This document shows positions 44,825-56,321 of a stretch of DNA of 64,000 nucleotides, piece after piece. The stretch comes from Smallanthus sonchifolius (lineage: Eukaryota; Streptophyta; Magnoliopsida; Asterales; Asteraceae). How positions within the stretch are numbered: the stretch's first letter is position 1; every line of letters begins with the position of its first letter. The DNA is taken from NCBI GenBank assembly GCA_023525975.1, contig CM042030.1, forward strand, positions 20,392,350 through 20,456,349, given 5' to 3'. A program made the position numbers and the translations under genes. The notes beneath the pieces are model-generated. The model was not told the origin of the DNA and did not search any database. It saw only the letters and a program-made list of their open reading frames with translations.

Positions 44825-46300
44825 TATCGAGTGTAGCACAACTTAATGGTAAACGGAGTTATCGAACCCTAGAGACACTATTATAACTATATTAGACTCT
44901 GACTCGGGCTAAAGATTGATTGATGGGGGATGACTACACTACTGATTAGAACTAATAATGCAGACACTAAAGATCTACTCAAGCTATCAAGATGAAGAAC
45001 TAAGGTAATATCATAGATGGGAAGAATATTACCTAGGTCGGACTCCTACTTGCAAAGCACAACTTCTACCGGTTCTGGAAACTAAGATGGATCTGGGTTT
45101 CTAAGGAAGCAACTCTAGACTACCTAGTGGATCCCTAATCACTCTCAGGGTGTCACCAACTAAGGAACCTAAAATATGTAATAACTCACCAGATAGTGTA
45201 TTACCTTTCGGTCTCTCCAACAATGATAAAGTACCCGAAAGACAGATCACCTTTCAGTCTCACTGTCCACAATACATTCGAAGAATGCACGGGGTAATCT
45301 CAAGATAAGAACTATGACTCAGAATAGCAACAATCACTAGACACCTAAACCATCTTCCTCTCAGACAGTTGATACTCGGATTCCTAATGACGAAGACTAA
45401 ACGACCATCTCTCACTTCTCAAGTATTGAGGCAGGATACATACTCCATCTAATCTATATTCAATCACAACTCCTATGGATCACTATGTTTAGTAAACCAC
45501 ACAAACGACCACAAACCCTAAAGTCTATGACCTATATACGCTAATTAAACTGGAAGACATCCACAATCAACGCATGGAATTAAAATCAAACACAAATCAG
45601 AATTAAGCATATAGATTCATCATAATTATTAACTTAAGATCTTTTACAGAATCAATAAACCATTAATTAAGGTCCAAAACCGATAAAAATCATAACTTTA
45701 CGAAGTATTCATCTAATGACCCAGGCAGTATCAAAGTTTTAGCCTACGATCATGTTCAAACACATCAAAACAGAAGTATAAGACATCATCATAGAATAAA
45801 ACTTAGCAATTCAAAGATAAAAATCGAATCTTGAAACCGAAAACGTTAAATCTAACGAACCCTGAAGCAAAGCTCAAATCTTGCACTTCAATTGCCTTCT
45901 CTAGCCCCAAAATCGCCTCTGGTCTCTCTCTAGACGGCTGAATGTCGAACTCCACTAAGAATGGGATACAAAATCTATTTAATCATCGAACTAGGGTTTC
46001 TGTGTATTTTTCTACCTCTCGCGTACCGCGAGACAAGTTCATGGGTTCCTCGCGTACCGCGAGAAACAAATTAGTCTGCGCCCATTTAAGAATCCTCACG
46101 TACCACGAGACTCTGAAGCTCCTCCCTCGCGTACATCAAGGGACTGATTTTCACAATTTTTCTCTTTATAACTTTGGGCTTCATTTTCTTGCTCGGTTTC
46201 TTCTGGTTTTCACTTGTAATCTTCACGAGCACCTGTAGACATAACACAGACTCAATAGTATATAAAACCGACTCAAAACAAAGATAAAACTAATCAAACG
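44825..46300 (-). other. Unassigned noncoding segment, possibly LTR-derived
   Basis: About 1.5 kb with no similarity to the neighbours and no convincing gene. On the minus strand there is a weak TATA-like GATTAAATAG near 45973-45985 and an AG-rich likely start region, and the segment ends GTGCTACACTCGATA at the Gypsy-5 junction. This looks like a minus-strand LTR fragment of another gypsy lineage (perhaps Athila/Tat-like), but no second LTR, PBS or duplication supports it. It holds palindromes of type CTCGCGTACCGCGAG at 46014-46140. Confidence 0.35.
46014..46140. repeat. Palindromes CTCGCGTACCGCGAG
   Basis: Two exact and two degenerate copies (near 46018, 46052, 46096 and 46127), arms CTCGCG and CGCGAG with a three-base centre. 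Confidence 0.8.
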
Positions 46301-46301
46301 A

Positions 46302-46948
46302 ATGAAAACAATAGGAATAAAGATGAGTGCTTTGCACTACATCATTCCTCCATCAAGAGAATCCATCCCTACTCCCAAAATGTCCAAACCCTCTTACCCA
46401 GCTCCCTCTCAACAGCAACCTCAACAAACGAAACAAAGTCCTTCCACTAGCCCTAATGACTTAAGAAAAATTATGATCCGGTTCTTCAGTGATCAAGATG
46501 GGTGGTTTGAAGTCTATAGAGGAGCAAAAGAAATGAAAAAGTCAATTTACAAATATCTTGATAGGTGATGCAACTCCCTGATAATGATCTGAAAAGAATC
46601 CTTCAACTAGGTGAAGAAGAAGCTCTAGAGAATAATAGTGGGAAGCATCTTTTGCTAGTAATAAAACATCATTTTAATCCAAGCAAAGGCATAGTAATTG
46701 ATGCAGTCCCTCTCTAATCTCACTATCCTCTTATTCACTGGACTTACAATGCAGCAACTGATGAATACATGATAACTGATGTCAAGGGAAACAAGATCTA
46801 ATGTTCAAGAAAGGCCATTCTAAAGATGCCAAAAGGAGATATCAATACCTTATCTGAACTTCCTTTAGACAATCCTAGCAAAGACCCAAGGGGATATGAG
46901 ACTACAAGGATTATTCATCATATGAAAAAACTGCAAGAACAAAGGTAG
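46302..46948 (+). pseudogene. C-terminal remnant of a copia ORF3 (Copia-X)
   Basis: A frame opening at about 46302 continues after a stop at 46568 in another frame (QLPDNDLKRILQLGEEEALENN...) through two further stops to 46948. It is Pro/Ser/Gln-rich at first, then a mixed charged region with DQDGWFEVYRGAKEMKKSIYKYL and LIHWTYNAATDEYMITDVKG. It lies immediately upstream of a copia LTR, where the end of an ORF3 should be. I take it as the tail of a second copy of the Copia-6 family; the two ORF3 pieces in the window do not overlap, so this cannot be tested here. Confidence 0.5.
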
Positions 46949-47149
46949 AAGAGTTTTGGTAGCATTATACAGATATAAGACTGATGGCTACAAAATCTTC
47001 TAAGTATTTTTGTTGCTGACAGTTCAAGTGTAGAGTCTTGTATTTTTTATAAGCTGATGTCATCAATGTATTTTTAAACAATGTTTAGTTAAGTTTATTT
47101 ACTTGTAATTTCATTTGATGTAATTTCCTGTTTTTTATTGGAAGTCTGT

Positions 47150-47295
47150 GCCATCGAAACTACTTAGTGTCGATTAAGGTTTGTTCAATCAAAACTAGTA
47201 GTTTCGATAGATAGGAAGTTTCGATAGGCTTGTTTTCACTTGTAAATGCTCAACCGAAACTACTAGTTTCGGTGAGCATAGTTTCGATGCCTATC
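47150..47295. repeat. TCGAAACT palindrome module in Copia-6 U3
   Basis: Includes ATCGAAACTACTTAGTGTCG, AAAACTAGTAGTTTCGATAG and CCGAAACTACTAGTTTCGG, ending about 10-20 bp before the TATA box. Flanking sequence also matches Gypsy-3 around 29312-29620. Confidence 0.9.
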
Positions 47296-47301
47296 AGCTT
47301 C

Positions 47302-47311
47302 CTATAAATAG
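47302..47311 (+). promoter_or_regulatory. TATA box of Copia-6 LTR
   Basis: CTATAAATAG, directly downstream of the palindromic module. Confidence 0.7.
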
Positions 47312-47583
47312 CCTAGTTTGAGAATGTTTAGGGTGTGGATAGCGGCTGTAACCCTGATATTCTCTCTTTCACAGTTTTCTAAATCAATACACATTTGGAG
47401 TTATTTCATTTGTTGTTCTAACAATTTCATATCATATTTGTGTTGATTCCTGTGTAGTTTGCCTGTTTATCTTCACCAATCCTGTTTCTACCCTCTGTTT
47501 CACCACCATACACATAGATTCCGCTTGCGTGTGTGTGTAATCGATCTTTTGAGTGATTTTCGATTGAAATATGTACCTACAAT

Positions 47584-47595
47584 TGGTATCGGAGC
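47584..47595 (+). other. Primer-binding site of Copia-6
   Basis: TGGTATCGGAGC, one base different from the TGGTATCAGAGC used by the other elements here. Confidence 0.75.
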
Positions 47596-48255
47596 ATTAT
47601 GCTCTTGATTTTTGAGTGTATTCAGGTTTTTGTGATCAATTTTAGGTGTTTTTCAGTTTATTATTGAAGTTTTTCTGCATCTGAGTTTGGAAGCACTGTT
47701 CCATCGATTTCCGGTCGTATTTGTTTGAGTTTTCCTGATTAAAGGGTATTTTCGTGTTCAAGAGTATTGTTAGAAGCTTTTCGCTGGATTGGATTGCTAT
47801 TTCTTTGCTTTTTATTTTTTTAAGGTGTTCATCAATAGAGATTTTCTGAGTTTGGGAAGAAGACATCGAAACTACTGGGAGACAATTTATGTCTTTCCGT
47901 TGGTCATCAAAACTTCTTGTCTGTACTCTTGTCTGGAGAAGGTATCATCCTTGTCCTTTTATATCGAAACTAACCTGTGCAGATTGATCACCTGAAACTA
48001 CTGCATGATCGAAACTAGTTTCAATCGAAACTTGTAGTTTCTATTGAGTTTGCTGGATTTTCTGTTGTCTTCATAATCGAAACTAGTTGTTCCTGGATTC
48101 TGTTCTTCTATCGAAACTAGAAGTTTCGGGCAAGACTTGTTCTATCGAAACTAGGAGTTTCAGTCAGCATCCTCACTATCAAAACTAATTGTTTTGATCA
48201 ACCCTGTTCACCCGAAACTAGCTACTGTTTGGATTTTTTTTTCTTTACCTGAGTT
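47596..48255 (+). other. Copia-6 leader with dispersed CGAAACT motifs
   Basis: Untranslated leader between PBS and gag. From 47985 to 48225 it has about ten copies of a TCGAAACTAG or AGTTTCGAT half-site, some paired as palindromes. It parallels the Copia-1 leader minisatellite with a different core. Confidence 0.8.
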
Positions 48256-50889
48256 ATGGCATCTTCAAGCAACAATGAATATGATGGGGGAAACAAACCA
48301 CCTGTCTTGGTGTCCACTAGTGACTTTGATGATTGGACCAAGAAAATGAAGACTTTCTTTCAGTTCCATGACCATACTCTTTTGCAGTCAATCACTGATG
48401 GTCCACACAAGCCAGTTACTACCACTACAGATGTTCAGCGTCCCAAGCTTGTGTCTGAATATGATGAAAATGATATTGCCTTCATTGCCAGAGATAACAA
48501 GGCTTATGGATCTATTGCTATGGCTCTTCCTATGGATGTGTTTAACATATTTGCTGAGTATACTACTACTAAAGATCTTTGGGTTGCTTTATGTACAAGG
48601 TATGAGGGAAGTGCTGAGGTTTAAGAAAGCAAGAGGGATTTAATCAAGAAGCAATATGAAATGTTTAGTAGTGTCCCTGGAGAACCCATGTCTGAATTTA
48701 TCAACCGATTCTCAAGCATTGTCTCTAAGTTAAAGGTTTTGGGAACTGATTATCCCACTGTTGAGTTAAACAAGAAGCTGCTTGATTCACTTCCAGAGGA
48801 ATGGAATATGTACCGAATTATGATCAATAAAACTTAGAAGCTAAGTGACTTGTCACAGCAAGAACTCTACAGCATTCTGGAGTCTTATGAGTTGGAGATA
48901 AAGAAGGGTGGAGTCACTCCAACTAATCAGTCTGGAAATACAGCTCTTCTTGCTGGTAAAAGTTCCACCACTTCATCTAACAAAACTACAGTGGCATACT
49001 TTCAAACTGATGTCCCACTTTCAATTTCTAGAATTCAGCCTACTGTTTCATCCACCTCTCAGAAGCCTAACACTATGATCCCTGATGAGTATCTGCCTAT
49101 CATGACTGCCTTCATGTCATGCTATGATGCACTGATTTCTGGAAACCTGACACCGGTCAGCTTTCAACATGATGACTTGGAGCAGATCAACCCGGATGAT
49201 TTGGAGAAGATGGATATTGATTGGTGCATGGCTATGCTGACTCTGAGGGCCATGAGATTCATCAAGAGGACTGGGATGGATAGATTCAAGCAAGGAAAGA
49301 CTCTAGGGTTTGACATCAAAAATGTGAGATGCTACAACTGTGACCAGCTGGGTTATTTTGCAAGGAATTGCAAGGAGCCATCATCAAAGGAGCAGCACGA
49401 GAAGATGAATTCATCTAGAAAGCAAGCTATCTTCGCTCCCAAATCCACTACACCTTCCAGCTCAACAGTTTTGGTCTGTCAAGCTGATGGACACTATCAT
49501 TGGGGAGATCAAGAAGGGGAAGCAGTTGACAAGGCACTGATGGCAGACATTGAATAAAAGGATAAATGTGACATGATTGAACCAGCTGAGGATCTCACCA
49601 CCGTACCAGCTGAGGTAATGTCTAGACTTTGCATTGCTAAATCTTGTTTAAATGAGATTTAGAAATATAGATTCATCAACCAGGCCTTGGTCGATGAACG
49701 AGATCACATAAAGGTGATGTATGATTCTGTGGCTAAAAATGAGAAACTTCATTTAAATAAAATTCGTGATATTTCTGGAGAAAATCGATCTTTGATTGTA
49801 CAACTTACTACACAAAAGAATAATAATCAAAATTTAACTGAAAGACTTCAAAAGGCTGAAAAAGCAAATTTTCAAGTTGAACACATGGGTATAGATCAGA
49901 AAATTCTTTTTGGAATCATTGAAAACCAAATTCATAAAAAGGTCACAGAAAGCATCGGGTATAACTCTCACCCTCCTCCGTATTCCAAGTCTGGTAGATT
50001 TGCTTATATGTCAGTTCCTCATGTTCCCACACCCTTTGTTTGCAAGTTATCTGCTGATGCCAATATTAAATCTTTAGATTCTAACAATTTTGCTTCATGT
50101 GCAGAATCATATTATGTAGGTTCTGAAGATGATTGTGATGAGAGTTCTAGTGAAGGAAATGTTTTAAATAAACTTGAGTTGGATGAATGTAATATTATGT
50201 CCGTGTCAAAACCAGATATTTGTGAACATGTTGAAAAATTGTATTTTGGTCCTATGACTTTTAAGCATGACAATTTGAGAAATGACATTTCTAAGTTTAA
50301 AAATTCTTTACCTTTCGTTCCTAAATTTGTTAATGCTATGAGTTGTATTACAAATTTTAAATGTGCAGGAGTTGTTGTGACTGACATTCCACATTAAACA
50401 ATGAGCAATCTGGAATTTTTTGAATTTTTCAGATTAAAAGAAGATCAAAGTCTTCAGGAAAGAAATATTGAAGAACGAGTTGCCTCTAGTTCTGATGTCT
50501 CAACATCACAATCATCTTCATCACCTTGTGATGACAATTATCAGGCTAAGCCGACATGTGATAAAGTTTGTTTTAGTTGTGGGGAATCAAATCATGTTTT
50601 CAAGACATGTAAATTGTCTACATATCATTTTGAAGAAGAAAACGTACCATCTGTTATTCAAAATTCAGTTGAATGTGCTTCAAATGTTTTCTCTAAATCA
50701 CAACACAGTAGAACTCTACGACGTAAAAAGATTAAAAATGCTAAAAATTGGTCGAAAAGGATTCGGAAAATTAAGAATAATGATCTTTTTGATAATACAT
50801 TAAAGGAGGATTCTGACTATGATTTTCGAAATGCATATTTCAAAATTAAGAAGTTCCAAGTTAGCAATGGCTTGGGTATAAATGTCTAA
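48256..50889 (+). pseudogene. Copia-6 gag with two zinc knuckles
   Basis: Start MASSSNNEYDGG at 48256. The capsid-like part has STSDFDDWTKKM, AYGSIAMALPMDVFNI and TTKDLWVALCTRYEG, with stops at 48622 and 48836. Then come QINPDDLEKMDIDWCMAM and a first knuckle CYNCDQLGYFARNC, in which the zinc His is Tyr. A middle block (49687-50397) is rich in Lys/Glu/Asn and probably coiled coil, with an acidic stretch EDDCDESSSEG. The second knuckle CFSCGESNHVFKTC is at about 50570, in the 50401-50889 frame. The same order is seen in Copia-1, so the long two-knuckle gag is a family trait. Confidence 0.87.
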
Positions 50890-52030
50890 ATGATTCATTT
50901 TGTGCAGGACTAGAGACAATATCTGGCATGTCGACAGTGGTTGCTCAAGACATATGACTGGCCATTTTTCTTTATTGCAAAATTATCATCCAATATACGG
51001 ATATTTTATCGTCTTTGCAGGCAATCCTAGAGGAGGAAAGATTGAAGGACAAGGAACTGTGTCCAATGGTGTAAATAGCTTGGAGAATGTCAACTTCGTC
51101 CCACAGCTGAGTTGTGATAAAGACTTTTGTGCCCTCTTCAACCCAAGAGAATGTTTGATTCTAAAGCCTGGAGTGGTTATTCCAGAAGAGCTTATTCTTA
51201 TGCGTGCCCCTAGAAGATACAATACTTACAGTCTGGACATGAACAATCCAGGAATTGAATCATGTTTTCTCTCAAAAGCCTCTGATGATGAATCTTTTCT
51301 ATGGCACAAAAGATTGGGGCACGTAAACTTCAAGACCATAAATCGTCTAGTTCAAAGAAATCTAGTCACCGATTTGCCTCTAAAGGATTTTTCTCCTATG
51401 GAACATTATCTTTCCTGTTCCAAGGGCAAGTAGCACAAATCAACTGGACTACAGGTTCTACTTCTCAACTCACAAGCCTAAAACCTCCAATTCCATTGAC
51501 TCATTGACTCTCCCCTCCAATTGCTTCATATGGATCTCTTCGGTCCTGTAAATGTCATGAGTCATGGAAGGAAATCCCACTGCTTGGTGGTAACCGATGA
51601 TTTCTCTCGATTTACTTGGGTATTCTTCCTGGCAAGGAAAGATGAGATGCTAGAGACTCTGAAGATTCATCTGCTACAAATCGAGAATCTGTTCAATCTA
51701 AGCGTGAAGACTATTCGCAGTGATCATGGCACAGAGTTCAAGAATGCCATTTTGGATTCTTTCTGTGAAATTAAGGGTATCTCTCGGCAGTTCAGTGCAC
51801 CTCGCACTCCTCAACAAAATGGTGTAGCCGAACGAAGAAATCGTACGTTGATAAAGCAGCAAGGACTATGATCGTTGATTCTAAGCTTCATGTCACATTT
51901 TGGGGCGAGGCAGTTAATACCGCATGCTTTGTGCAAAATCGTGTTCTCATCACCAAAAGCTGCAACAAGACACCTAACGAAATTATGTACAAGCGCAAGC
52001 CTGGTATTGATTTCTTCAGAAAGTTTGGGT
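50890..52030 (+). pseudogene. Copia-6 pre-integrase and integrase core
   Basis: IWHVDSGCSRHMTGHF, the zinc region LWHKRLGHVNFKTINRL with LSCSKGK, then the core LLHMDLFGPV, TIRSDHGTEFKNAILD and NGVAERRNRTLI with the D, D, E residues. A stop near 51431 and frame changes near 51500 and 51870 break it. It continues in the 51868 frame with ITFWGEAV-type motifs. Protease itself is not clearly recognised upstream. Confidence 0.88.
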
Positions 52031-52782
52031 GTTTTTGCACAATGCTGAATACTTCTGATCAGCTGAACAAGTTTGAAGCCAGAACGGATGAGTGCTATTT
52101 CATGGGCTATTCCTCTAACCAAAGAGCTTATCATGTTTACAACAAGAGACGAAGGATTGTGTTGGAGTCCATTGATATCAACTGGCATGAAATCAATTAT
52201 ACCGACGCAGGAGACGGTCCTGATTGGCTTTTTGATGTCGATTATTTTTTTAAATCATTTAATCTTCCTGAATTCACTAACATATCTGTCTCAGCTAATC
52301 CTCTTATGTCTGTAAATATCCTAGGTACCTCTACTGCTTCAAGCTCTTCTTCGTCAAGTCAACATATGGATGTTCCTCCTACAATAGCTAATGCTGAATC
52401 CACTCAGGACTATTCGGACTCTCTGGCAACAAGTGGAACTGTTGAGGAAGAAACTTCTCCAATAGTGGATGTTGCTCCACACTCCTCTACTGACGATTCT
52501 TTTGTGGAAGAACCTGTTTTTCCTGACAACAATATCATAAATTTGGAAGACAACCTTGAAGAGGATATTATTCCACAGCTACGGATTCACAAGGATCATC
52601 CTACAGACAACGTCATTGGTCCACTCAATGTGGGAGTCCGAATTCGTAGTGCCACCAAAGCAATGAATGACGGACTCTTCACTTGCTTCATATCTCAAGT
52701 TGAGCCTAAGAATATCAAAGCTGCATTGCTTGAGAAAAGTTGGGTAGAGGCCATGCAGGAAGAATTGCAGTAGTTCAACAAG
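52031..52782 (+). pseudogene. Copia-6 integrase C-terminus, linker and RT start
   Basis: FGCFCTMLNTSDQLNKFEARTDECYFMGYSS, then a Ser/Thr/Glu-rich linker, then the RT entry RIHKDHPTDNVIGPLN and KSWVEAMQEELQ. A stop at 52771 is followed by the breakpoint with Gypsy-7 at about 52783. Confidence 0.85.
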
Positions 52783-52812
52783 TTTCTAGGGGACCTAATT
52801 TTCTATAACCAA

Positions 52813-52825
52813 GGCTCTGATACCA
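52813..52825 (-). other. Extra primer-binding site at left edge of Gypsy-7
   Basis: The minus strand reads TGGTATCAGAGCC, a duplicate of the site at 57200-57212. It shows that leader sequence of a neighbouring unit was taken along. Confidence 0.85.
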
Positions 52826-52828
52826 ATC

Positions 52829-55170
52829 TGTCACACCCCCGCCAGCGGCGGAACCACGGGAGTGTGACGAAATTGAATAAAAGAACAAAAGGCAATAAAG
52901 AAAATTACTATTAAGATTTCATAAACATTAACCAAAGATAACAATCTTGATCAAACAAAACAATTTTAAAATAAATCGTAAGTCTTCAATTGATAATTAG
53001 GCCATCGTATATGAGCAAATCCAAAGTCTATTCTTACGCGGTATTTCCTGAAACATGTAATAAAACGGGTCAACTAAACATAGTTGGTAGGATGCATAGG
53101 TTAAGATAAAAGTATAATAAAATATTTTATACAATTCATTAACAAGATTCAAATAAACACATTATCAAGCAAGCACATATGTAGATAATAAAATCAATCA
53201 AAGAATACCAAAAGAATAACAATGTGGCACAGCCCCATGGTTGTCCTAGATAGATGGCATAATCCTCAAGATTACCCATAAAGTTTATAGCTCCCTCGTG
53301 TTTGAACAAGAATACGTCAAACCCCGAGTTGTCCAAAAGTTTATAGCTCCCTCGTGTTTGAACAAGAATACGTCAAACCTCGAGTAGTCCAAAAGTTTAT
53401 AGCTCCCTCGTGTTTGAACAAGAATACGTCAAACCCCGAGTAGTTCAAAGTTTATAGCTTCCTCGTGTTCGAAAAAGAATATGTTAAACCCCGAGTAGTT
53501 CAAAGTTTATAGCTTCCTCGTGTTTGAACAAGAATACGTCAAAACCCTGAGTAGTTCAATGTTAGCGAATGATTTTGATTATCATGTTGAACTTGTTAAT
53601 AATAAGTTTAATTGAACGTCTTGTTATGTTTGAATTTTATTTGATAGAAAACGTGTTTTTGATATGTTTACATGTGCCACCCCATAAGATTAGAAGAAAA
53701 GGGGCTATGAATCTTACCTTGATGATTAGAGAGGAGGCGGGTGTATCAACCTTAGTGAACGTGCCCTATAGAATTTAAGAATTGAATAAGTTTAAGGAAT
53801 TATCGTTACGTGAAGAGAAAGTTTGAATGAGAACGATGAAGGAGGATAGGTGGTTGCATAATAGAACATGATAATCCACCTAGAGTAGTACATCCAATGA
53901 AAAGATTACCAGGAAAGAGGGGTCGGTCGCAAAGGACTCGTTTAGATAACCACGTCTTTCCTAGCCAGAACCGTTCATTTGTCATATACATACATCATAG
54001 GCTTGGATAGGGTTCTAATACATGCAACACCTTAGATTATGAATAAAATGTTTTTAAGAAAAGAAAATCAAAGAATTAAGGATGCTCAGATGTTAGAAGA
54101 TTAGGGTTAGTTTTGTAAAATCCAGATTTTGACAAACTGTATTTTTGAACTTTAGGCAAGTTTTAAAAATAATAAACAATTTTCAAAAATTCTAAGATTC
54201 TCCAGATCTTTAATATATGTTATAATAAAAAAAATTTGTTAAGAAATATTTTCAATTTGTGCAATTCAAATATCCCAAAATCGTGACACAAGATTAGAGG
54301 TCCATAATAGACCTTTCTGTCTTGATTTGTCATTTTAGGGAGTATTACAAAGAGTTAGGATGTCAATTATATATGTTCTTAAAGAATATTCAATAAAATT
54401 TGATTTTCAAAAAATATTGAACATGATTGGATTTGTATATTAAGCCTTGTATTTATAGTTGTAGGTTAAGGGGTTAAAGTATGGAAAGACTTTGAGAACA
54501 AGTTTTAGGGTTTCAAGTGGTGCAAAAAGAAAAGGGGGCTGAAAATTTCATGTGGTTTGGGGCTTGGGATTAGAAAATGGTCAAGTGGGTAAGGGTCTTG
54601 GGTCGTCTTGACCCATGGACGGTCCAAACGGTTCGTTTACGCACAGTTTGATCGTTTTTCGAATTTCGGTGTTTATTTAAGGAAAGTTTTGTAAATGAAA
54701 GTTGTTTTATTTAATGAAATGGATGTGTTAGTCATTTTAAAACATAATTTAGTATCATAAAGGATGTATTTGTTGGTTGTGGATGGTACGGAGTCAAACT
54801 TCGGTTTAGAAGGCGAACGGATACGTATAAGCACTAACTAACATACTAGGGCATCAATTTGAATTATGTGACAACTTGAATGAGTTAAATAACTATGTTA
54901 GGCACATATGGTTGATACATTGCCTTTGAATTAGTAGTGGGTGAGTTTTTGTGTCGGTAAACGAGTTTTTAATTGGTTCAACGGTCCAAGTTGCAATTGA
55001 AGGCAATTCCAAGAGTTGCAGTCAAAATGTGACCATGTAATAAGTATAATGTGCATGAAATAGGTATGTTTCAAGTATGATGTGGACACGAGCTATGATG
55101 AGGGTTTCAAGGTTCATTGATTCACGAATATGGTAAGCGTTACAAGTACGCGAAAAGCAGAAATGTTACA
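52829..55170 (-). repeat. Gypsy-7 LTR, complete left copy
   Basis: 2342 bp, TGTCACACC to TGTTACA, with polypurine tract complement (ATCTCCCTTAGTTAAGGG) at 55171. A 56-bp tandem repeat lies at 53281-53570. It lacks about 390 bp that the right copy has (58845-59225) next to the TATA box (54451-54460, minus AACTATAAAT). Confidence 0.9.
53281..53570. repeat. 56-bp tandem repeat in Gypsy-7 LTR
   Basis: Five units starting AAGTTTATAGCTCCCTCGTG; also at 57691-57970 in the right LTR with the same count and its own point changes. Confidence 0.88.
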
Positions 55171-55982
55171 ATCTCCCTTAGTTAAGGGAATTTCGTCCCC
55201 GGTATTCAACTAGTAGAGATGGTGATAACTAGGAAAAGATAGGTTATGATATACGTTGACTAGGGCTAGTCCTTGATCCAACGCCTAGTCCCACTTCCAA
55301 TGCACCATCAGTGTTTATATTTGGGTGTATCGCAGCTAACCAACCACACTTTTGGCGCCTTGGAAGCGTACTAGCCACCTATCAAGACTACCACTAACAC
55401 GGATAATGTTGGGTGGCATGATTCGAGTTCAGGAATTGGTCATGGGTACCTACATCCTAGAATTTCACTTCACACCAATGTACCCATAAATTCACAATTA
55501 TGTTCGCGACCGCAATCGTCAATTTACCTTACACGAGTGTGATATGTCCTTCTACTATGCACCTATAAAGTGATGATAGTAATGTAGACGGAAGTTACGA
55601 ATATTATCGAAAAGCAGTGAAAACATGTTGTTTTGAGATTTTAGAGTCATGATTAAATAGGTATCTTATGCATATTTAGAAGTGGTGTATAAAGTGTGAC
55701 ATTCACATAGCAATCCACAAAATGAATTTTGAATAATTATACATCCAAACATAGTGCAAATTTTATAAGTAAACATGATTCATTGATAAAAGAAATCAAC
55801 CAAAGTCTTAAGATAGAGTCATCCAAACAAACATAGAATTCAAGTTTTGATGAACCAACGTAACAAATTAAGAAATCAAATAAGTAACATAGTTATCATG
55901 CCTCCCCTAGTTAAGGGGATTTCAACCCAAAACATAACAGTGGGGTTCACGTCATCTTAGGCGGCAGGGTCTTCACGTGCTC
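55171..55982 (-). other. Gypsy-7 noncoding filler next to polypurine tract
   Basis: About 0.8 kb. Only the knuckle-to-protease remnant near 55960-56040 (see gag) is recognisable; the rest has no pol motifs. Confidence 0.65.
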
Positions 55983-56321
55983 CTAAGACAAAAACCTGAC
56001 CTTGAGAAGCTTGATTGTTAACAGGGTGAAGTTTGGGAGAACGATTTTTTTTAAGGTGGTCAAGGCCATCGCATGTATAGCAGACCCTAACATAGCTGAC
56101 AAGTGCCGGGTTGGTGATTGTGGCATTGTTGGTGTTGGTTCTGTAGTTTCGATTTGTGTGACCAAGTCCGGTAGTACGGTGGCGAGTTGCTGTGTGAGGA
56201 GGGTGGCTATGGCAGTACTGTCAGCAGTGGAAGAAGTGTTGGTAGTATCGCCGATATTAGAGATAATGGTGTCGATAGGATCAAGACGAGGAGGCATTAT
56301 GTCTATTTGATATTTACGCAA
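55983..56321 (-). pseudogene. Gypsy-7 gag remnant
   Basis: The frame starts MPPRLDPID (start near 56298, minus), with a Thr/Ser/Ala-rich N-terminus and LLTQQLATVLPDLVTQ, like the N-terminus of gypsy gag. It then jumps directly to a degraded nucleocapsid end in another frame (about 56060-55960, reading like HLKKNRSPKLHPVNNQ then GQVFVLGAREDPA). The capsid in between is deleted, so not even gag is complete. Confidence 0.65.

Larger units (their letters stand above)
46990..47581 (+). repeat. Copia-6 5' LTR (left edge uncertain)
   Basis: The right end is ...GTACCTACA at 47581, directly followed by a PBS. TATA box CTATAAATAG at 47302-47311 with a CT-rich start region. The left end cannot be fixed because the 3' LTR lies beyond the window; candidate TG starts are near 46980-47020. 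Upstream of the TATA box is the palindromic module (47150-47290). Confidence 0.7.
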
